DNA of 64,000 nt, from the NCBI RefSeq assembly GCF_030247195.1, contig NC_080672.1:251693556-251757555 (forward strand), given 5' to 3'. A program made the position numbers and the translations under genes. Positions 1-12,915 of this stretch are shown in pieces. Source of the stretch: Topomyia yanbarensis. Taxonomy: Eukaryota; Arthropoda; Insecta; Diptera; Culicidae. Numbering within the stretch: the stretch's first letter is position 1; each line of letters opens with the position of its first letter. The notes below the pieces were generated by a model that saw only the letters and a program-made list of their open reading frames with translations, had not been told where the DNA came from and did no database searches.

Positions 1-3000
1 ACTCTTTGATTTTATCGGACATTGTGGCAGTTGTCCTCAAGAGTAGTTGAACTGAGCCAACAACAAAAAAATGTTTCAATACTCGCTCGAGGCCTTTTCC
101 GCCTTTTTCCTTCCGACCGTATTAAGCCCAGTGGGAAACCAGTAGTAGTCTGCAAGAAATCAGTTTTATGAATAAAAATGCACTTTCATACACGCAGAAA
201 TGTTATCAGCTCATATCTTCTTCGTGCGACGTAGAAAAACGGCAGTAATGCATCCTCGCAAAGATGACTAGAATACATATCATTTTCTGGTTCAGTTTTC
301 AGATACTTTTTTCCACACGCGTACACACACACTGCTAGCCTGCTGTGATCGATGCGAGAGCGTATCACTTTAGTCCATCAGGTGGCCATTGATGGCGCAC
401 AGTGCAGAATGAGTACCGTGGACAGTTTCACGGTTCACGCATCAAGCTGCCCTCAAGCGAGTGGTGAGAAAAAAAGCCAACAGAATGACGACGAAGAAAC
501 AAACCAGAACGACTTCGTCTCTGTCATACATAATAAATGTAAGATAAATTTGTAGAGATAAATCGTTTTATTGACAATTTATTGAAATATTTTGATAACA
601 TTCAATGATAATGATATCATTTTTTGATGTGATGAAAGTTTTATAAGTATTTTTCATCCTCAGCTCCTCGTTCGTACGATATTGAAGTTTTCTCTCCACC
701 TTAGATTTATGTTTATGAACACATTGCGACTTTATGCTCCGGTTTTGCAGACTGGTTTTCGAGGACATGGGAATGATTTATCGTTTGCCTTATACCTTCT
801 CTTGTTTCTCCTTCTTTCACTCTCTATCCCACTCTCTCTCGATCTTAGTTTATGAAAATTCCGTTTTGGCTGCCAAACTCTTCCTTATCTCTGCACTATA
901 TATTTCAAGATATTTTTTTTGCGAATGCGGCCAGTTTTTAGTAAAGCCCATCGAATTCTCGGATCGATAACGACCACGAGGATAATTTCTGCTGGGTTTT
1001 TAGATCTCATCTCAACATTTCCAACATAGCCTCTGGTAGCTTGTTTTTTAGTGTTTCTCGTTTCAGCTGTCCTTCGTCGTCGAGTTGCATGAGCCAGGGT
1101 CACACAATTCCTCTGCTAATCGATTCCGACTAAATGTGTCCTATTTAAGTCATATTTAGAGCACAACTCAAACTCGCGAGCATATATCAACCTTGTCTTC
1201 CGATCTAATCGATAAACGTATCGAAAATGTTCCACAGTTTTAAGAAGAAAGAAAAAAGTCCACCGTAACATGTGCTAAGGCTACTACAAAAATTTAAATA
1301 TTATTTCCATAAATATTTACATAATTTTCCACTGCCGTCGCCGTTCATAAAAGCGATTTTTTTCGACTGAAACCATACATAATAACCACAATAAATTTCG
1401 GCGAATATTGTTATTACTACCATCGCGCCCGACGGCGATTTTCGCTCGCCGTCGACGCGTTTCCAAAACCGCATCACGGAGATCGGGCAGCAGCGGGCGA
1501 AAGACATGGCTAACTGCGACTGAATTTATGAGCTCCGATCAGACCCTCAGCCCTGAGGCTAGTTTCGATCAATCTGCTCGCGAACCCTTCCGACTAGAAG
1601 CAAAGCAGCCCACTGACCAGTCCGGTATCCTTATCCAAGCAGGCCCTGTCAGATGTTTTCTCACTTTACCGCATGCTTGGCCCGCTCAACGCCTTTTCTT
1701 GGACTCTCACTTGGTTTCCGCACACGGAGCGGATAAATCATAATAAATAATAAATTACATTAATTGAGATATAAATATTACTATCGACAAATGGATAATT
1801 CATCATTTCGCAAGCTCTGTCCCGGTCGCTCCATTGGTTTTCTGCAAGCGTGTGTGGTTCATTTCAAACTGTCTTAAATTAAAGGCGCTTCGTTATTAGG
1901 CGAGGATACGAGGCACCTTTCCCGACCAATCCTTTGATCGAAAGCACGCGCTCCCTTGCTTGCGAACAAATCCGGTGCACAATGGTTTGGAAAATAGGAA
2001 AGCACACAATTACATCAATCTGAATGACTTTTGGAACACTTTCCAATTTTTTCCATTCCTCTTTTCTACAAGCACCCGCACAATCGACCGATAAATACAC
2101 GCACAATCGTTCTTTATTCCATTGACAGAATAATTGACTTAACCTCACTTTCTGGCATCAGAATAAACTTAATAGAAATGCCATTACTTCCCACAAACTC
2201 AATTTCATTCTGTCAATTCACGTCTTTATTCCACTCCAAACGCCTATATCGGTTGGCACATTTCCCCATTTCGGCACTGGAAGTGGTCGAACCGTTTCCA
2301 TCCCATGACTTCTATCCTCAATCCGCGTATGGCCTTTCTCGTTTACCTAGAAAAAATACATAAACAATCGTACGTATCAGTGGTCACCAGGGGAAGGAAA
2401 AATCTGTATCCGAAATCAATTTCCAATCCGGCGAGACCGATATCCTATCCATGTAATGACATTTTGCACACCACTGCTGGCATTCCGGTATTTTCGGCCA
2501 GTAGCTGGTAGCAAATCATATGCGATGCTGATTGTTGTGCGAACAAGATTACCTTTCCATATTTTCAGCTTTGCAATTTCCTAGGGCTGTGACCTTCTCG
2601 GATTGTACAGTACAGTAAGGGATTCAATTCCGAATATATGCATGGCGAAATTATGTACTTTGACGGTCACGCTGGGGTGAATTTATGATTCTCATAAATT
2701 ATTATAGACTTTCCATTTTCAATGAGAAATTTTCGTGCTATATACCTTGATTCGATTCCACTACACAATTTTCAAAAGGAACGCACATATGCCGACCTCA
2801 AGGAACTGACGAAGTCCCTATTATAGGTAGATAATCTATATGGAATTTTGTGCAACGAAAACATCGCTTGCACCAAACATAATTACGAAATTCCCATTGA
2901 AATGATGCCACGTTTTACCACAAAACTGCTGCCAAAAAGCAAACCCCAAAGTGGAATGAATATATAAAATCATTGAGCAATTTCACAATGAGAGTACCTT

Positions 3001-6000
3001 CGGACTCGACATCTCAGTAAAGAGAAAAATCTTACTTTATAAATTATTGACATCCACTTCAACATTTTTATAGGATTATGAATTATTAATTCATGAAACG
3101 GATTCATATTTGTTTTATTCATATTTTCCAGTTCGTCTCATTCCCGCAGTTTGTTATCGTCTTTGGCAATCTTCTCGGCTCCGTTTTCTCCCTGGACCCG
3201 TTCACACTTATGCTCAATGGCCTTTGATTTAGCAAAGATTCATAAAGATCCTCTTGCGCCAGTTTCGTTCTATGGATTTTGAATTCTGGCTGCTTCCCGC
3301 CGTGACCCCAATCGGCCCGTGCAGTTTTAATAGGGTTGTAAAAATGTTCAACGACGCATTGTTATTAAAAAATTATGAATTTATAATTTTTGTCCGACTT
3401 CAGACGACCCTTAATAAGTGGTTTCACAAAATTCTACAGCTACTTTTTATGACGTTCCAGGAAGGCGTGATGTTTAGCCCTATTCGACAGTGTAGTGGCC
3501 ACAGGGCAATTGCATAGACTGGGTTGCCTGTGTCGCAGTGCCATCTATCTTGTCCCGAACACAGAAGAGACACACAAACAAAAACCTTGGCATAGCTTGC
3601 ATTCTGCGACTGGACTGCCTGCCTGGTTTCGAAATTTATGTACTTCTTGAAAACCGTTTGAGACAACTTGCTGCCACTTATTCAATAATGCATTCGGAGG
3701 GGAGCCCGAAATGTCCGAAGAAGGCAGCGGTTTCCAATGAAAACAGCCAGCGCGCCCTGGGAGCGGGCCTCACGGTGATAATATTGATGATGAGTCCCGA
3801 AAAATATGAATTTGTGATAACGAGAGGACAGGCGGCAGTTGGGAAAAGCGTCGTTTTGCACTCTGCGCCTGCTGAAAGGTTCCACCTCGGTCTGGCGGAT
3901 GCTGAAATGGTCCTCGGTTCGTACGAAGGAAAGGGAGGCAGGGTGTAAACAGAAACATAATAAATCATTTCAGAAATTTCAACTTCTTACTCACGGGAAT
4001 TATGATTTCCAACAGGGAGAGATTCATTTGAGTGAAAAGTGAAGTTTAAGAGGTTTTTTATTCCGTTGGAGCATTAGAAGTTGCCAGAATTTATTGTTCG
4101 GCAAAAGAATGTTTCCAGCAATCGATTGGATAACTTACGGCATTTTTGGCCAGTGCTTTTCTATACAGTCTGAATGTCAATTAATGAATATTTTTCTTAG
4201 CGAAATAGTCGTGTGAATCGTTTTGGCCTTTAGTCTTTCGTTTGTCAAGAGGGTCGTTATACCACCACTAGAATTATGCCGTGTGTCAAAATTGATCGTT
4301 TAAAAGTGCATATTAGGTTCTACAACAAAATGGATCAGCAAGACTTTCATAAAATATATTGAATAATTCCAATGCTAGATGTTTAATGAACTACAAATGT
4401 CGACAATTCGCTTCGATAATTATAAGCACCTTTTTTAAAATATTCACAAAAATACTCAATTTATCAAAAACTTTTCTACATTGTTCATAGCCAATTTAAA
4501 TACAAAACTTATTACTAATTTCTCACGGGGCGCCCAATTTTCATTCAAACTTACACCGATACTCAGCAACGGTGCGGCACTCGTACCAGTAACCCACTGC
4601 GTCAAAGACCCTTTCCCAAGGGAACATTCACTCGTCTTGTCAGTTCCGTTATACCCACTCCAAAATCCTCTATCGCAACTCCGGTTCAATTTCGGCAGCT
4701 TGTTTGTCTAATTCCCACATCGCTTCCGTTTACCTTTCGTACTGAAGCTTCTCACCAGAAATTGCTCGCATCCTCCTGTCGGGTGTCCCTAGAAGGTAAA
4801 CTCCAGCGGAAAACAGCAACCGGCTTGGACGAAACCAAGAAGAAAAAAAGTCCAGCCTGTCTCGAAAACTGTGAAATTATTCGCGTCACACATCTTTGCA
4901 CTCAATTTCTGACTTACTTAGGCGTCGATGACAACCATGAATGACTTGTCAGGCCGGGAATCTTGGCGCGTAACATCATCATCATCGGGTCCATTGCTAG
5001 TGGCAAGACCAGCATCATTGTGTCATATGTTGCCATTCTTTCCGTACAGTATAACACGGCATAACACAAACAGCCACGGTGATGCGTACCATTTTCGAGT
5101 ATGTTGTCGCCCGTTCTATCCGGGTAAGGTGGCGGTGGGACCAACAGGCGAGAAACAAAAAGTCTCATTAATTAATTATAATTTAAGACGAAATGAGCCA
5201 TGCGAACTAAGTGGAAGGCGCAAAACCGAGACCCGTCAGCATCAGCAGCCCAGGCCCAGGGAATAAAGATGCTCTCTTAGAGCACCACGGAGAATTAAAA
5301 ATGTGACATATCAGAAATATGTTCTAATTGAATTTACTTCGTACTTTTTACCGCTGCGCATCAACTCGGGGGGAACCAAACTCCCATCTGACGCTGACGC
5401 TGGATGTCGCGTTGAAGCATAACAAAACAGACGCATCCAGCGGTAAATTCCAAAAGACAACACCGACCGTCCGTCCGGAAATCTGTATACCTGACGAACG
5501 ATACCGGTATTTTAATTTGCAAGCGAAAAAACTGAGAACTGAGTTTCGCAAAGGCACTCTCCAAGATAAAGGACGCAGTGGTGGGTCCATCGATTGATTT
5601 TCGAAGTAACATAAAATCAATACCAACGTAAGTTCTGTGACCTCATAAATTGGGTCGATTATTGAGAAAGCTAGTTCTTTGTCATAAATCGTCAACAATT
5701 TTTTTTATGAGAAAAGGCGTAGAAATTTAATTTTCATCTGTTTAAACCTTCATAAAAGTATATTAGTTATATTTTGTTCGACAAATCTTATAAGAAATTT
5801 AGAAAATTTCAGGTTTGAAAAAAAATAATTTGGAAGCACTTCCTTGACTGATGTGCAAAAGAGTACACATACAACTCTAAGAAGTGCTCCCAAATCCCGA
5901 CGAGTTCCTTTTTATAACTTGTTGAAGTAGACGGAGAGGCTTTGGCTTTGGCTGTAAATCTGGCTCATAATTTGTCTCTGACGTTGATTATCGATCTGAC
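1..6000. other. Low-repeat intronic DNA without recognisable genes
   Basis: Apart from a short perfect hairpin (GACGGCGA at 1431-1438 with its complement at 1446-1453), no repeat or mobile element was recognised. Several frames of 60-136 codons overlap on both strands, as expected by chance. G+C is moderately raised around 1380-1740, 3660-3950 and 4550-5290. These could be intronic regulatory blocks, but nothing in the sequence proves it. Confidence 0.4.
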
Positions 6001-6004
6001 TTAA

Positions 6005-6264
6005 GGGACCATTCATAAATTACGTAACGCAAAAATTGCCCAAAATTGACTCCCCCCTCCCCCCATGTAACAAATTGTCACAAATTTCTTCATCCCCCCC
6101 TCCCCTGTTACGTAACAAATTCCTAGAAAAAAATTTTTTTTCTTCGGTGAAAACATGTTACGTAACGATCTAGCTAACTCCCCCTCCCCCCTATGTCACA
6201 ACATGTCACAACTTGTTGTACCCCCTCCCCCCCTAAAAGCGTTACGTAATTTATGAATGGTCCC
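6005..6264. mobile_element. Harbinger/Tourist-like MITE, 260 bp, TAA target duplication
   Basis: The ends are inverted copies of GGGACCATTCATAAATTACG (extending to TAACGC), flanked by TAA at 6002-6004 and 6265-6267. A GGG start with a 3-bp TWA-type duplication fits the PIF/Harbinger group. The interior carries several C-rich runs (CCCCCCTCCCCCC type) separated by TGTCACAA-like sequence and has no coding capacity. Confidence 0.75.
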
Positions 6265-6270
6265 TAAGAT

Positions 6271-6405
6271 CTGGTTCTGACTCTAGCTCTGATTCTGATT
6301 CCGACTCTGACTCTGACTCTGACTCTGGCTCTAACCCTGACTCTGAATCTGCACCTGACTCTGAGTCTGAGTCTGAGTCTGACTCTGACTCTGACACTCA
6401 CTCTG
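6271..6405. repeat. Degenerate TCTGAC hexanucleotide repeat
   Basis: About 22 imperfect copies of the hexamer (variants such as TCTGAT, TCTGAG, TCTGGC) begin just after the MITE. The unit is the same as in the long perfect array at 7157-8163. This copy is much more diverged and therefore looks older. Confidence 0.8.
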
Positions 6406-6639
6406 TTTTATAGTAAGGTTTAAAAAGCTTCAATAGCCTGGCGTGTAGTGTAATGGCACTGTGTGGGACTTACGATTCACGTATTACTTCGTGGGGAGTT
6501 CGTTGTGATTTCATCGAACCTCTTTCTTCTGCTTTATTTCGGATCCTCACTTGGTTCATGAAACAGCTCAGCCTTAGAGCTTCGATTTAACTCTTGACTT
6601 TTCTTCGTATTATTGTCTCCATCTATTACGTCGCCGTTT

Positions 6640-7075
6640 AACTCTTGTCCCCGTGAGCCGTTTAAAGGCTGATTCTTTGAGCCATTTAGCTCCTGTTTTC
6701 GTGAGTCATTCAGCTCCCGACCTTATTATGATATACTTGGATAGTACCCCACAGAGGAATTTCTCCCGATACCGAGCGTTTGTTCCCCGACGGAGGAATG
6801 TCTTCCGACACCGATATCCGCGTCCTTGAGCCATTTAGCTCCCAGCTTTATCGAGAGATATTATCCTTCTCCGACTGACTGTTCCCCGGCAACGGAGTTT
6901 CTCTTGGTGCCTGTGTTTGTTTCGTGAGCCAATTAGCTACTTTTTGGTCATTATTTTGTTGGGTAGTCCACGGCGGCGTATCTACCCTACCGTGAATTCT
7001 CTGGCGGTAGATTGCTCCCTATACCGATGTTCGTTCCCGTGAGCCATTCAACTCTGCTTCGTCCTGATCTACTCG
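6640..7075 (+). repeat. Diverged block of GAGCCATTTAGCTCC-type repeats
   Basis: The motif GAGCC(A)TTTAGCTCC recurs in altered forms near 6655, 6680, 6704, 6830, 6926 and 7041. In between recur phrases such as TTCCCCGACGGAGGAA, TTCCCCGGCAACGGAG and TTCCCGGCAATGGA. It sits between the degenerate and the perfect hexamer arrays. It may be the untranslated region of a retrotransposon, but I cannot assign a family. Confidence 0.5.
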
Positions 7076-7156
7076 ATCTAGTTCCCGGCAATGGACCTAG
7101 CCTACTCAACAGACCAGTCAGTAGATGCCAAGGTCCATCCAGCCAATCTGTCCCTG

Positions 7157-8163
7157 GACTCTGACTCTGACTCTGACTATGACTCTGACTCTGACTCTGA
7201 CTCTGACTCTGACTCTGACTTTGACTCTGACTCTGACTCTGACTCTGACTCTGACTCTGACTCTGACTTTGACTCTGACTCTGACTCTGACTCTGACTCT
7301 GACTCTGACTCTGACTCTGACTCTGACTCTGACTCTGACTCTGACTCTGACTCTGACTCTGACTCTGACTCTGACTCTGACTCTGACTCTGACTCTGACT
7401 CTGACTCTGACTCTGACTCTGACTCTGACTCTGACTCTGACTCTGACTCTGACTCTGACTCTGACTCTGACTCTGACTCTGACTCTGACTCTGACTCTGA
7501 CTCTGACTCTGACTCTGACTCTGACTCTGACTCTGACTCTGACTCTGACTCTGACTCTGACTCTGACTCTGACTCTGACTCTGACTCTGACTCTGACTCT
7601 GACTCTGACTCTGACTCTGACTCTGACTCTGACTCTGACTCTGACTCTGACTCTGACTCTGACTCTGACTCTGACTCTGACTCTGACTCTGACTCTGACT
7701 CTGACTCTGACTCTGACTCTGACTCTGACTCTGACTCTGACTCTGACTCTGACTCTGACTCTGACTCTGACTCTGACTCTGACTCTGACTCTGACTCTGA
7801 CTCTGACTCTGACTCTGACTCTGACTCTGACTCTGACTCTGACTCTGACTCTGACTCTGACTCTGACTCTGACTCTGACTCTGACTCTGACTCTGACTCT
7901 GACTCTGACTCTGACTCTGACTCTGACTCTGACTCTGACTCTGACTCTGACTCTGACTCTGACTCTGACTCTGACTCTGACTCTGACTCTGACTCTGACT
8001 CTGACTCTGACTCTGACTCTGACTCTGACTCTGACTCTGACTCTGACTCTGACTCTGACTCTGACTCTGACTCTGACTCTGACTCTGACTCTGACTCTGA
8101 CTCTGACTCTGACTCTGACTCTGACTCTGACTCTGACTCTGACTCTGACTCTGACTCTGACTG
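7157..8163. repeat. Long hexanucleotide array (TCTGAC)n, about 168 units
   Basis: About 1 kb of nearly perfect 6-bp tandem repeat. The only interruptions seen are at the left end (TAT near 7179, TTT near 7221 and 7269). From about 7271 to 8163 every unit is identical. Because 6 is a multiple of 3, several frames stay open: Ser-Asp (357 codons with an ATG at 7091), Leu-Thr and, on the minus strand, Arg-Val. These frames follow from the repeat and are not called as genes. Confidence 0.95.
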
Positions 8164-9373
8164 AGTCTTTTAATATTAGTCTTTTAATATTTTCGATGTG
8201 TAAGGGAAAATAAATCAATCGAATTTATTTATATTTCCCTCGGATCTTATATGTAAGCACTTTGTTACTTTGCTGAAAGATTCTCCTTCTGCCATTGCTT
8301 AGAGGTCATTTAATTCGCTTTTCTCGGTTCATTGTTTTGGTCCATGATATCCTCGCTATTGGTGTGTTTGGTTTTCAGGATTAACAGGTTTAGAATATTT
8401 GTGGGACCAACGGATTACGATCACATACCCGTGTTTTTGTCATTTACTTCATCGTTGGTGATATTGACAGTTGATTTGGAAGTAGTAGGTGCATCACAAT
8501 GTTCGGACACGCTGTGCGTCGGTTCAGTTGTTCCAGCATTCGTTGGTGCCTGTGCGGTTGCTTGATTTCGTTGATGAGGACTGTGGGTCATGATTGCAAT
8601 GAACTTATTGCTAGTACGCGGGATATATCATACATATCTAACTTATCATCGTTCATATAAAGGGATATATTGACTGTAACATTGTCAACGACGTGTTGCA
8701 TGTTTTATCAAAAGCAAAACTTTTCGCCATGGCAAAGGTTGTAAACGTTTACAATACAGCATTACGAGTGTGATGGAATTATATGATGATGACTTCTGTA
8801 AGCCAAAGATGGACTTGCACCTTTAATAAAAGTCCCACTTCGCGTACACTATGACGGATTGGACAGTACTTAAAACAGACGGCTACTGTATTGTACAGAA
8901 CATTGTTCAAATTTTGCTGTAAGGGGCTTTATTGTTCACTCTGGCTTGGCCCAATATTGTTTTTCGATAGCTTTGTTTGCTTATTGCACTGACGCGGTAA
9001 ATGTCGACAGCGTGTTGTAAGTAGGAACGATTTGTTTTTTTGATACACTAACGCACTATTTTTTAGGGACATTCCACATTATGATCAGTTTATCTTCTCA
9101 TCTCATCTTGAGAAAATACCAAAAATCGTCCCGCTAGAGCACAAGTGAAACAGTCGATTCTACCTACCGATTTGTCGCTGCCCATTCCACAAGCAGTACA
9201 GCAGTACAGTATAACAATAGACTTCACATAATGTGCGAACTATTGATGAGTGTCGATGCACAGCAAAAAGTAATCCCGTTGTGAGCAAACTGATGGCGTT
9301 CAAAACAGTAACCAAGCTGAGTCATTTGTGTCGTGGAACAATAGCACACCGCCGAATGCGGCATAGTAAAATA
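8164..9373. other. Intronic DNA with a possible decayed retrotransposon peptide
   Basis: No complete element is visible. On the minus strand from an ATG at 8591 to about 8420 there is a frame of roughly 57 codons rich in Thr, Ser, Asn and His, beginning MTHSPHQRNQ. Its composition resembles linker regions of retrotransposon gag proteins, followed by a reading frame full of stops. This is weak evidence, and the rest of the stretch is featureless. Confidence 0.25.
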
Positions 9374-9737
9374 CAGTGAAGACCCGTTTTTATCAGCCCC
9401 TGCATGAATTTTAGGCTGATAAAACGGGGACATTGACAAGTTCGGGACATATATTTTTCTTTCTTTTTAAGAAGCCGAAGCTCTTAAAATATTCTTCTTT
9501 AGTCCCTAGATATAATCGTATTACCCTTTCTGTTTATTTAGTTTAAGAGTCTGACAGTGCAAAATTTAATAAAAACATTTTTTTTTTGGAATATTTCGGA
9601 TCGGATCTCTAAGATAAGAAAAACATGCTCCAGAAAAGATTTACTCGAATTCAACAACTGGTTTATCTGTTACAGCCCAGGGGTAGACGAAATCGGGGCT
9701 GATAAAATCGGGTGCTGACAAAATCGGGTCTTCACCG
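9374..9737. mobile_element. Tc1/mariner (pogo-like) MITE, 364 bp, TA target
   Basis: The left end reads CAGTGAAGACCCGTTTTTAT and the right end is its near-perfect inverse (CGGTGAAGACCCGATTTTG on the minus strand). TA is present on both sides (9372-9373 and 9738-9739). A CAGT-type start with a TA duplication fits pogo-like Tc1/mariner derivatives. The TIR motif recurs just inside each end. It has no coding capacity. Confidence 0.7.
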
Positions 9738-9779
9738 TACAGCATCATTATATACATAAAGAACGACACTATACCCGAC

Positions 9780-10178
9780 CAGAAGAAAATAACTGGCCAA
9801 TAACCCGAGCATACTATTTTCTGGTATCATACCAAAACCTGGTATTAATTAATTATTAATACCTCATTGAGGTATTAAGCAGATATTGAATAAACATTTT
9901 ATTATGTGTTCCAGTTATTTTTACCAAATCTATACCTTATTGAATACTTCCATACAGTGAATTTTGTTATTGGAAGGTTGAAAAGGTTTTGTTATTATTC
10001 AGGTATTATAATAACTTGTTCCATTATCAACTAATTATTCGTAGTGCATGTCTCAGTTATTATTTCAGGTATTTTACCTCTTATGCAAGGCTCCTCAATA
10101 CCTTATTGTGGTGTTCAAGTATTGGGTACAGTATACCTGAATTTGGTATTCTGAAGTTATTTTCGTCCGCTCGAGTAG
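9780..10178. mobile_element. Possible MITE rich in GGTATT/AATACC motifs
   Basis: GAAAATAACT near 9785-9793 has an inverted partner AGTTATTTTC near 10156-10165, with AATAACC/GGTATT sequence next to it. The interior repeats AGGTATTA, AATACCTTATTG and similar words in both orientations. The borders are approximate and I see no clean target duplication. Confidence 0.35.
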
Positions 10179-10179
10179 A

Positions 10180-10840
10180 AGTTCACTTACATGGTTTTCA
10201 CAAGACACATGCGAAGATATGGAGAAGTGGACTACGTTATAACTGGCTCTTCCCGGGTGGTCCTAACAGTGTTCGTGTGGTGAGAAAACGAACGAATTTA
10301 AGGCCACCAAAGATGTCCCATATGATCAAACAACGCTGGTTATGCATCCAGAGCAAACCCCTACGTGGCAGTTCTGCAGGAAGATGCTACAGCTCGGATA
10401 AGGAAAAAGGTAATAACAAATATTCACTCAACAACGATCCCGTCCAGTGTCTCTAAACCAACAACCAGCACCATCAAAAAGAAGCAAATGCCGATAAAGA
10501 ATGAATTTACAACAGCAACCCCTAAGAATAGAAAAACAAATAACATCCGACCGTAAAAAGCAAGAAAGCAGAACCGATGATGACATGGACATGAACGAAA
10601 ACCCGAGAGCAGTCAAACAACCTCAAGTTGCAGTAGACAACACTGAAAATATTTCGCCGCCCAGGAAAAAGATCTCAACACGCAGCAGCAAACTGCGCCT
10701 ACGAGATTGAACGAACAGAAACAAATTGTAGATATTTTTCTGTGTTGTAAAAAGAAGAACAATCGGCCTCGTGCAGCTTCCGCATTTGAGCCAAAATAGA
10801 TTTATTATTTTGTGTTGAATAAAAGGATTTAGTAGCTCCA
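10180..10840 (+). pseudogene. Decayed retrotransposon ORF1/gag-like sequence (tentative)
   Basis: Across changing plus-strand frames the translation has the character of a gag C-terminal region. A segment with degraded cysteine spacing (…HPEQTPTWQFCRK) is followed by a basic, Gln/Lys/Asp-rich tail (10501-10710: MNLQQQPLRIEKQITSDRKK…). Frameshifts and stops interrupt it. I do not recognise the family, and the retrotransposon reading rests on composition only. Confidence 0.3.
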
Positions 10841-11100
10841 TAGTAGTGTGTAGTTATTTCCGATTAAGCGGATAGTGTACGAAATGAGCAGGGATGGACA
10901 AAGTGCAAGATATTGAACAAATTTGGCTTTTTGTACATCTTTTAGGTCGATTTATGCATATAATAATTTTTAATATCACTGCATGCATAATTATATGCAT
11001 ACTTCATAATAAATTTGATGTTGAATTTTTAATCTTCACATTGGTGTGTTCGGTAACTGATATAGCTGCAAAAGTTCCAGAAACATTTCCTAATTATAGC

Positions 11101-12915
11101 CACGGTGTCTTTTTTAACAATTTTATGCAAAAAAATTCAGCATCTCTGAAACTTCAGGATATGAAAGAATGGGCTTTCCCCTTTCATTTGAAACCAACAT
11201 CAAAATAATCCGTCGGGGGGTCTAGTGCAACTTTTTTTTTGAATTTTTTTCGTGAAAACATAGATTTTACAATAGAACTAGTTCATATTTCTGTCCCTAG
11301 ATGGTGCTTTAGACATTCGGACAACACTAAAAGTGAGAATCTGATAGATATTTTAATTGTCTACAACTTTGTTAACAACTAAAAACCGATTTGAAATTAT
11401 CCGGAAAAGTTGTTTAAGATTTTAACGAAGTCTAAGTCTAAGTTAGTTTCACAGAAACCCTAGTGGTTTGTAAGTCAATTCACACGCAGTTTAGTTGAAC
11501 AATGCATTCAGCGGAATTTGAGAGCTTGGAAAGCCTCATCTTTTAGCTGAAAATTATAATTCCAGATTCCACCTGATATATGGCACCATTAATATTTTTG
11601 GGATGAAAAGTTTAGATAAGTGTTGACCAAACTAGTATGATATTAATATTCTTTTCCAAGATGGTGAGTGATTCCTCCCACAGAAACAGCTTTTTCAATG
11701 ATGTATGCCTTCTTTTTCATTTTTTTGATTGTTCTCGGGGATGACTGATAACTATTCTTGCATGAACCTCCTACTTTGTTAGGATGTTCGTTTAAAATTC
11801 ACTTGTCCCGAACTTCAACCTTTATATTTGAAAAAAACTCAATGAAACTGTTAACACTATTGCAATATTTCGCCAATTTCATTGCAATGCATGGTTAAAA
11901 TCGCTGATTATCTTTTTCAAAATTAACTCAATATGACAAACAGTGAGCAAAAAACTTTGAGTTTTTGGATCAAGATTTTTTTTTGGGATATATTCGTGGA
12001 TTTGTAGGTATACAAGGTTTTTCTTGCACTCAAATCATATTTTGTTTTCGAAAGTAATACATTTCGCATAATCTAAGATCAATTTATTAACGATTTCTCG
12101 CATAATTGATAGGAAATGGCCGTAAAATCCAACTGCCACAATATGCTTTGCTGAAAAAAAATTGAATAAATCGTTTTACGCTAACCACTAATTTGGACAG
12201 TTACTGTGGTTTGCGTTCAATTATAAACTGGTTTGCGTTCAACTATAAACTGTGTGGTCCTTTCTAAAACATAAATGTAAGTAAACCCTTGTAACCAAGC
12301 AATACCTTCCGATGAATGGTAGTTCCTTCGAACCTATCGGGAAAGATTACAAACTTGAACCAAAAGCACAAATAGTTTTCTGTCTCTGTTGTCAATGAAG
12401 AAGTTGTAATGAATCCCGTCAAATATTTTCATGTCACTAAACCCATTTATTTTTTGGGTAGTGAAATAAGTGCGAGAAAATATATTTCCAAACCACTAGG
12501 CCTCGTGTGAAACTATTTTAGATATAACTTCGTAAAAATCTCAAACAACTTGTCCGGGTGATTTCAGATCAATTTTTAGTTGTCAACAAACTTGTAGACA
12601 ATTCAATTTTCTATGAAATTATGGGCGAATGACCTAACGGTTAAAACCCAAAAAATAAATAAACAATACAATTCTATCAAATTCTCACATTTCGAATATC
12701 CAAAGCACCATCTAGGGATAGAAATATGAACTAGCTCGAGTAGTAAAACCAATACTGTTACGAAAAAAACTTCAAGAAAAAAAGTTGCTCTGGACCCCCC
12801 GATGGATCATTTTGATCTTAGTTTCAAATGAAAGGGGAACGTCCATTATTTCATATTCCGAAGTTTCAGAGATGCTGAATTTTTTGCATAAAGTTGTTCT
12901 AATAAATACACCGTG
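11101..12915. mobile_element. Transib-like non-autonomous element, copy 1 (1.8 kb, long TIRs)
   Basis: The element begins CACGGTGTC and ends ACACCGTG, with ATAGC duplicated on both sides (11096-11100 and 12916-12920). The ends are inverted copies over several hundred bases, for example the CATCTCTGAAACTTC segment and the region around CTAGATGGTGCTTTAG (left) and its complement near 12705-12720. Transib elements use 5-bp duplications and a CAC-AxTG-type heptamer at their tips, and CACGGTG is a known variant. No transposase frame is visible, so it would be mobilised in trans if at all. The superfamily call is inferred from the ends. Confidence 0.6.

Noticed and set aside
3538..3948. 136-codon frame on the plus strand
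   Set aside because: It overlaps comparable minus-strand frames, shows no family motif and no splice or promoter context.
7091..8164. A 357-codon Ser-Asp repeat protein (and Leu-Thr and Arg-Val counterparts)
   Set aside because: All these frames follow automatically from a 6-bp tandem repeat. There is no promoter context, and several frames are equally open.
9989..10456. 155-codon frame on the plus strand
   Set aside because: Its first half lies in a GGTATT-rich repeat element and its second half runs across decayed ORF1-like sequence in another frame.
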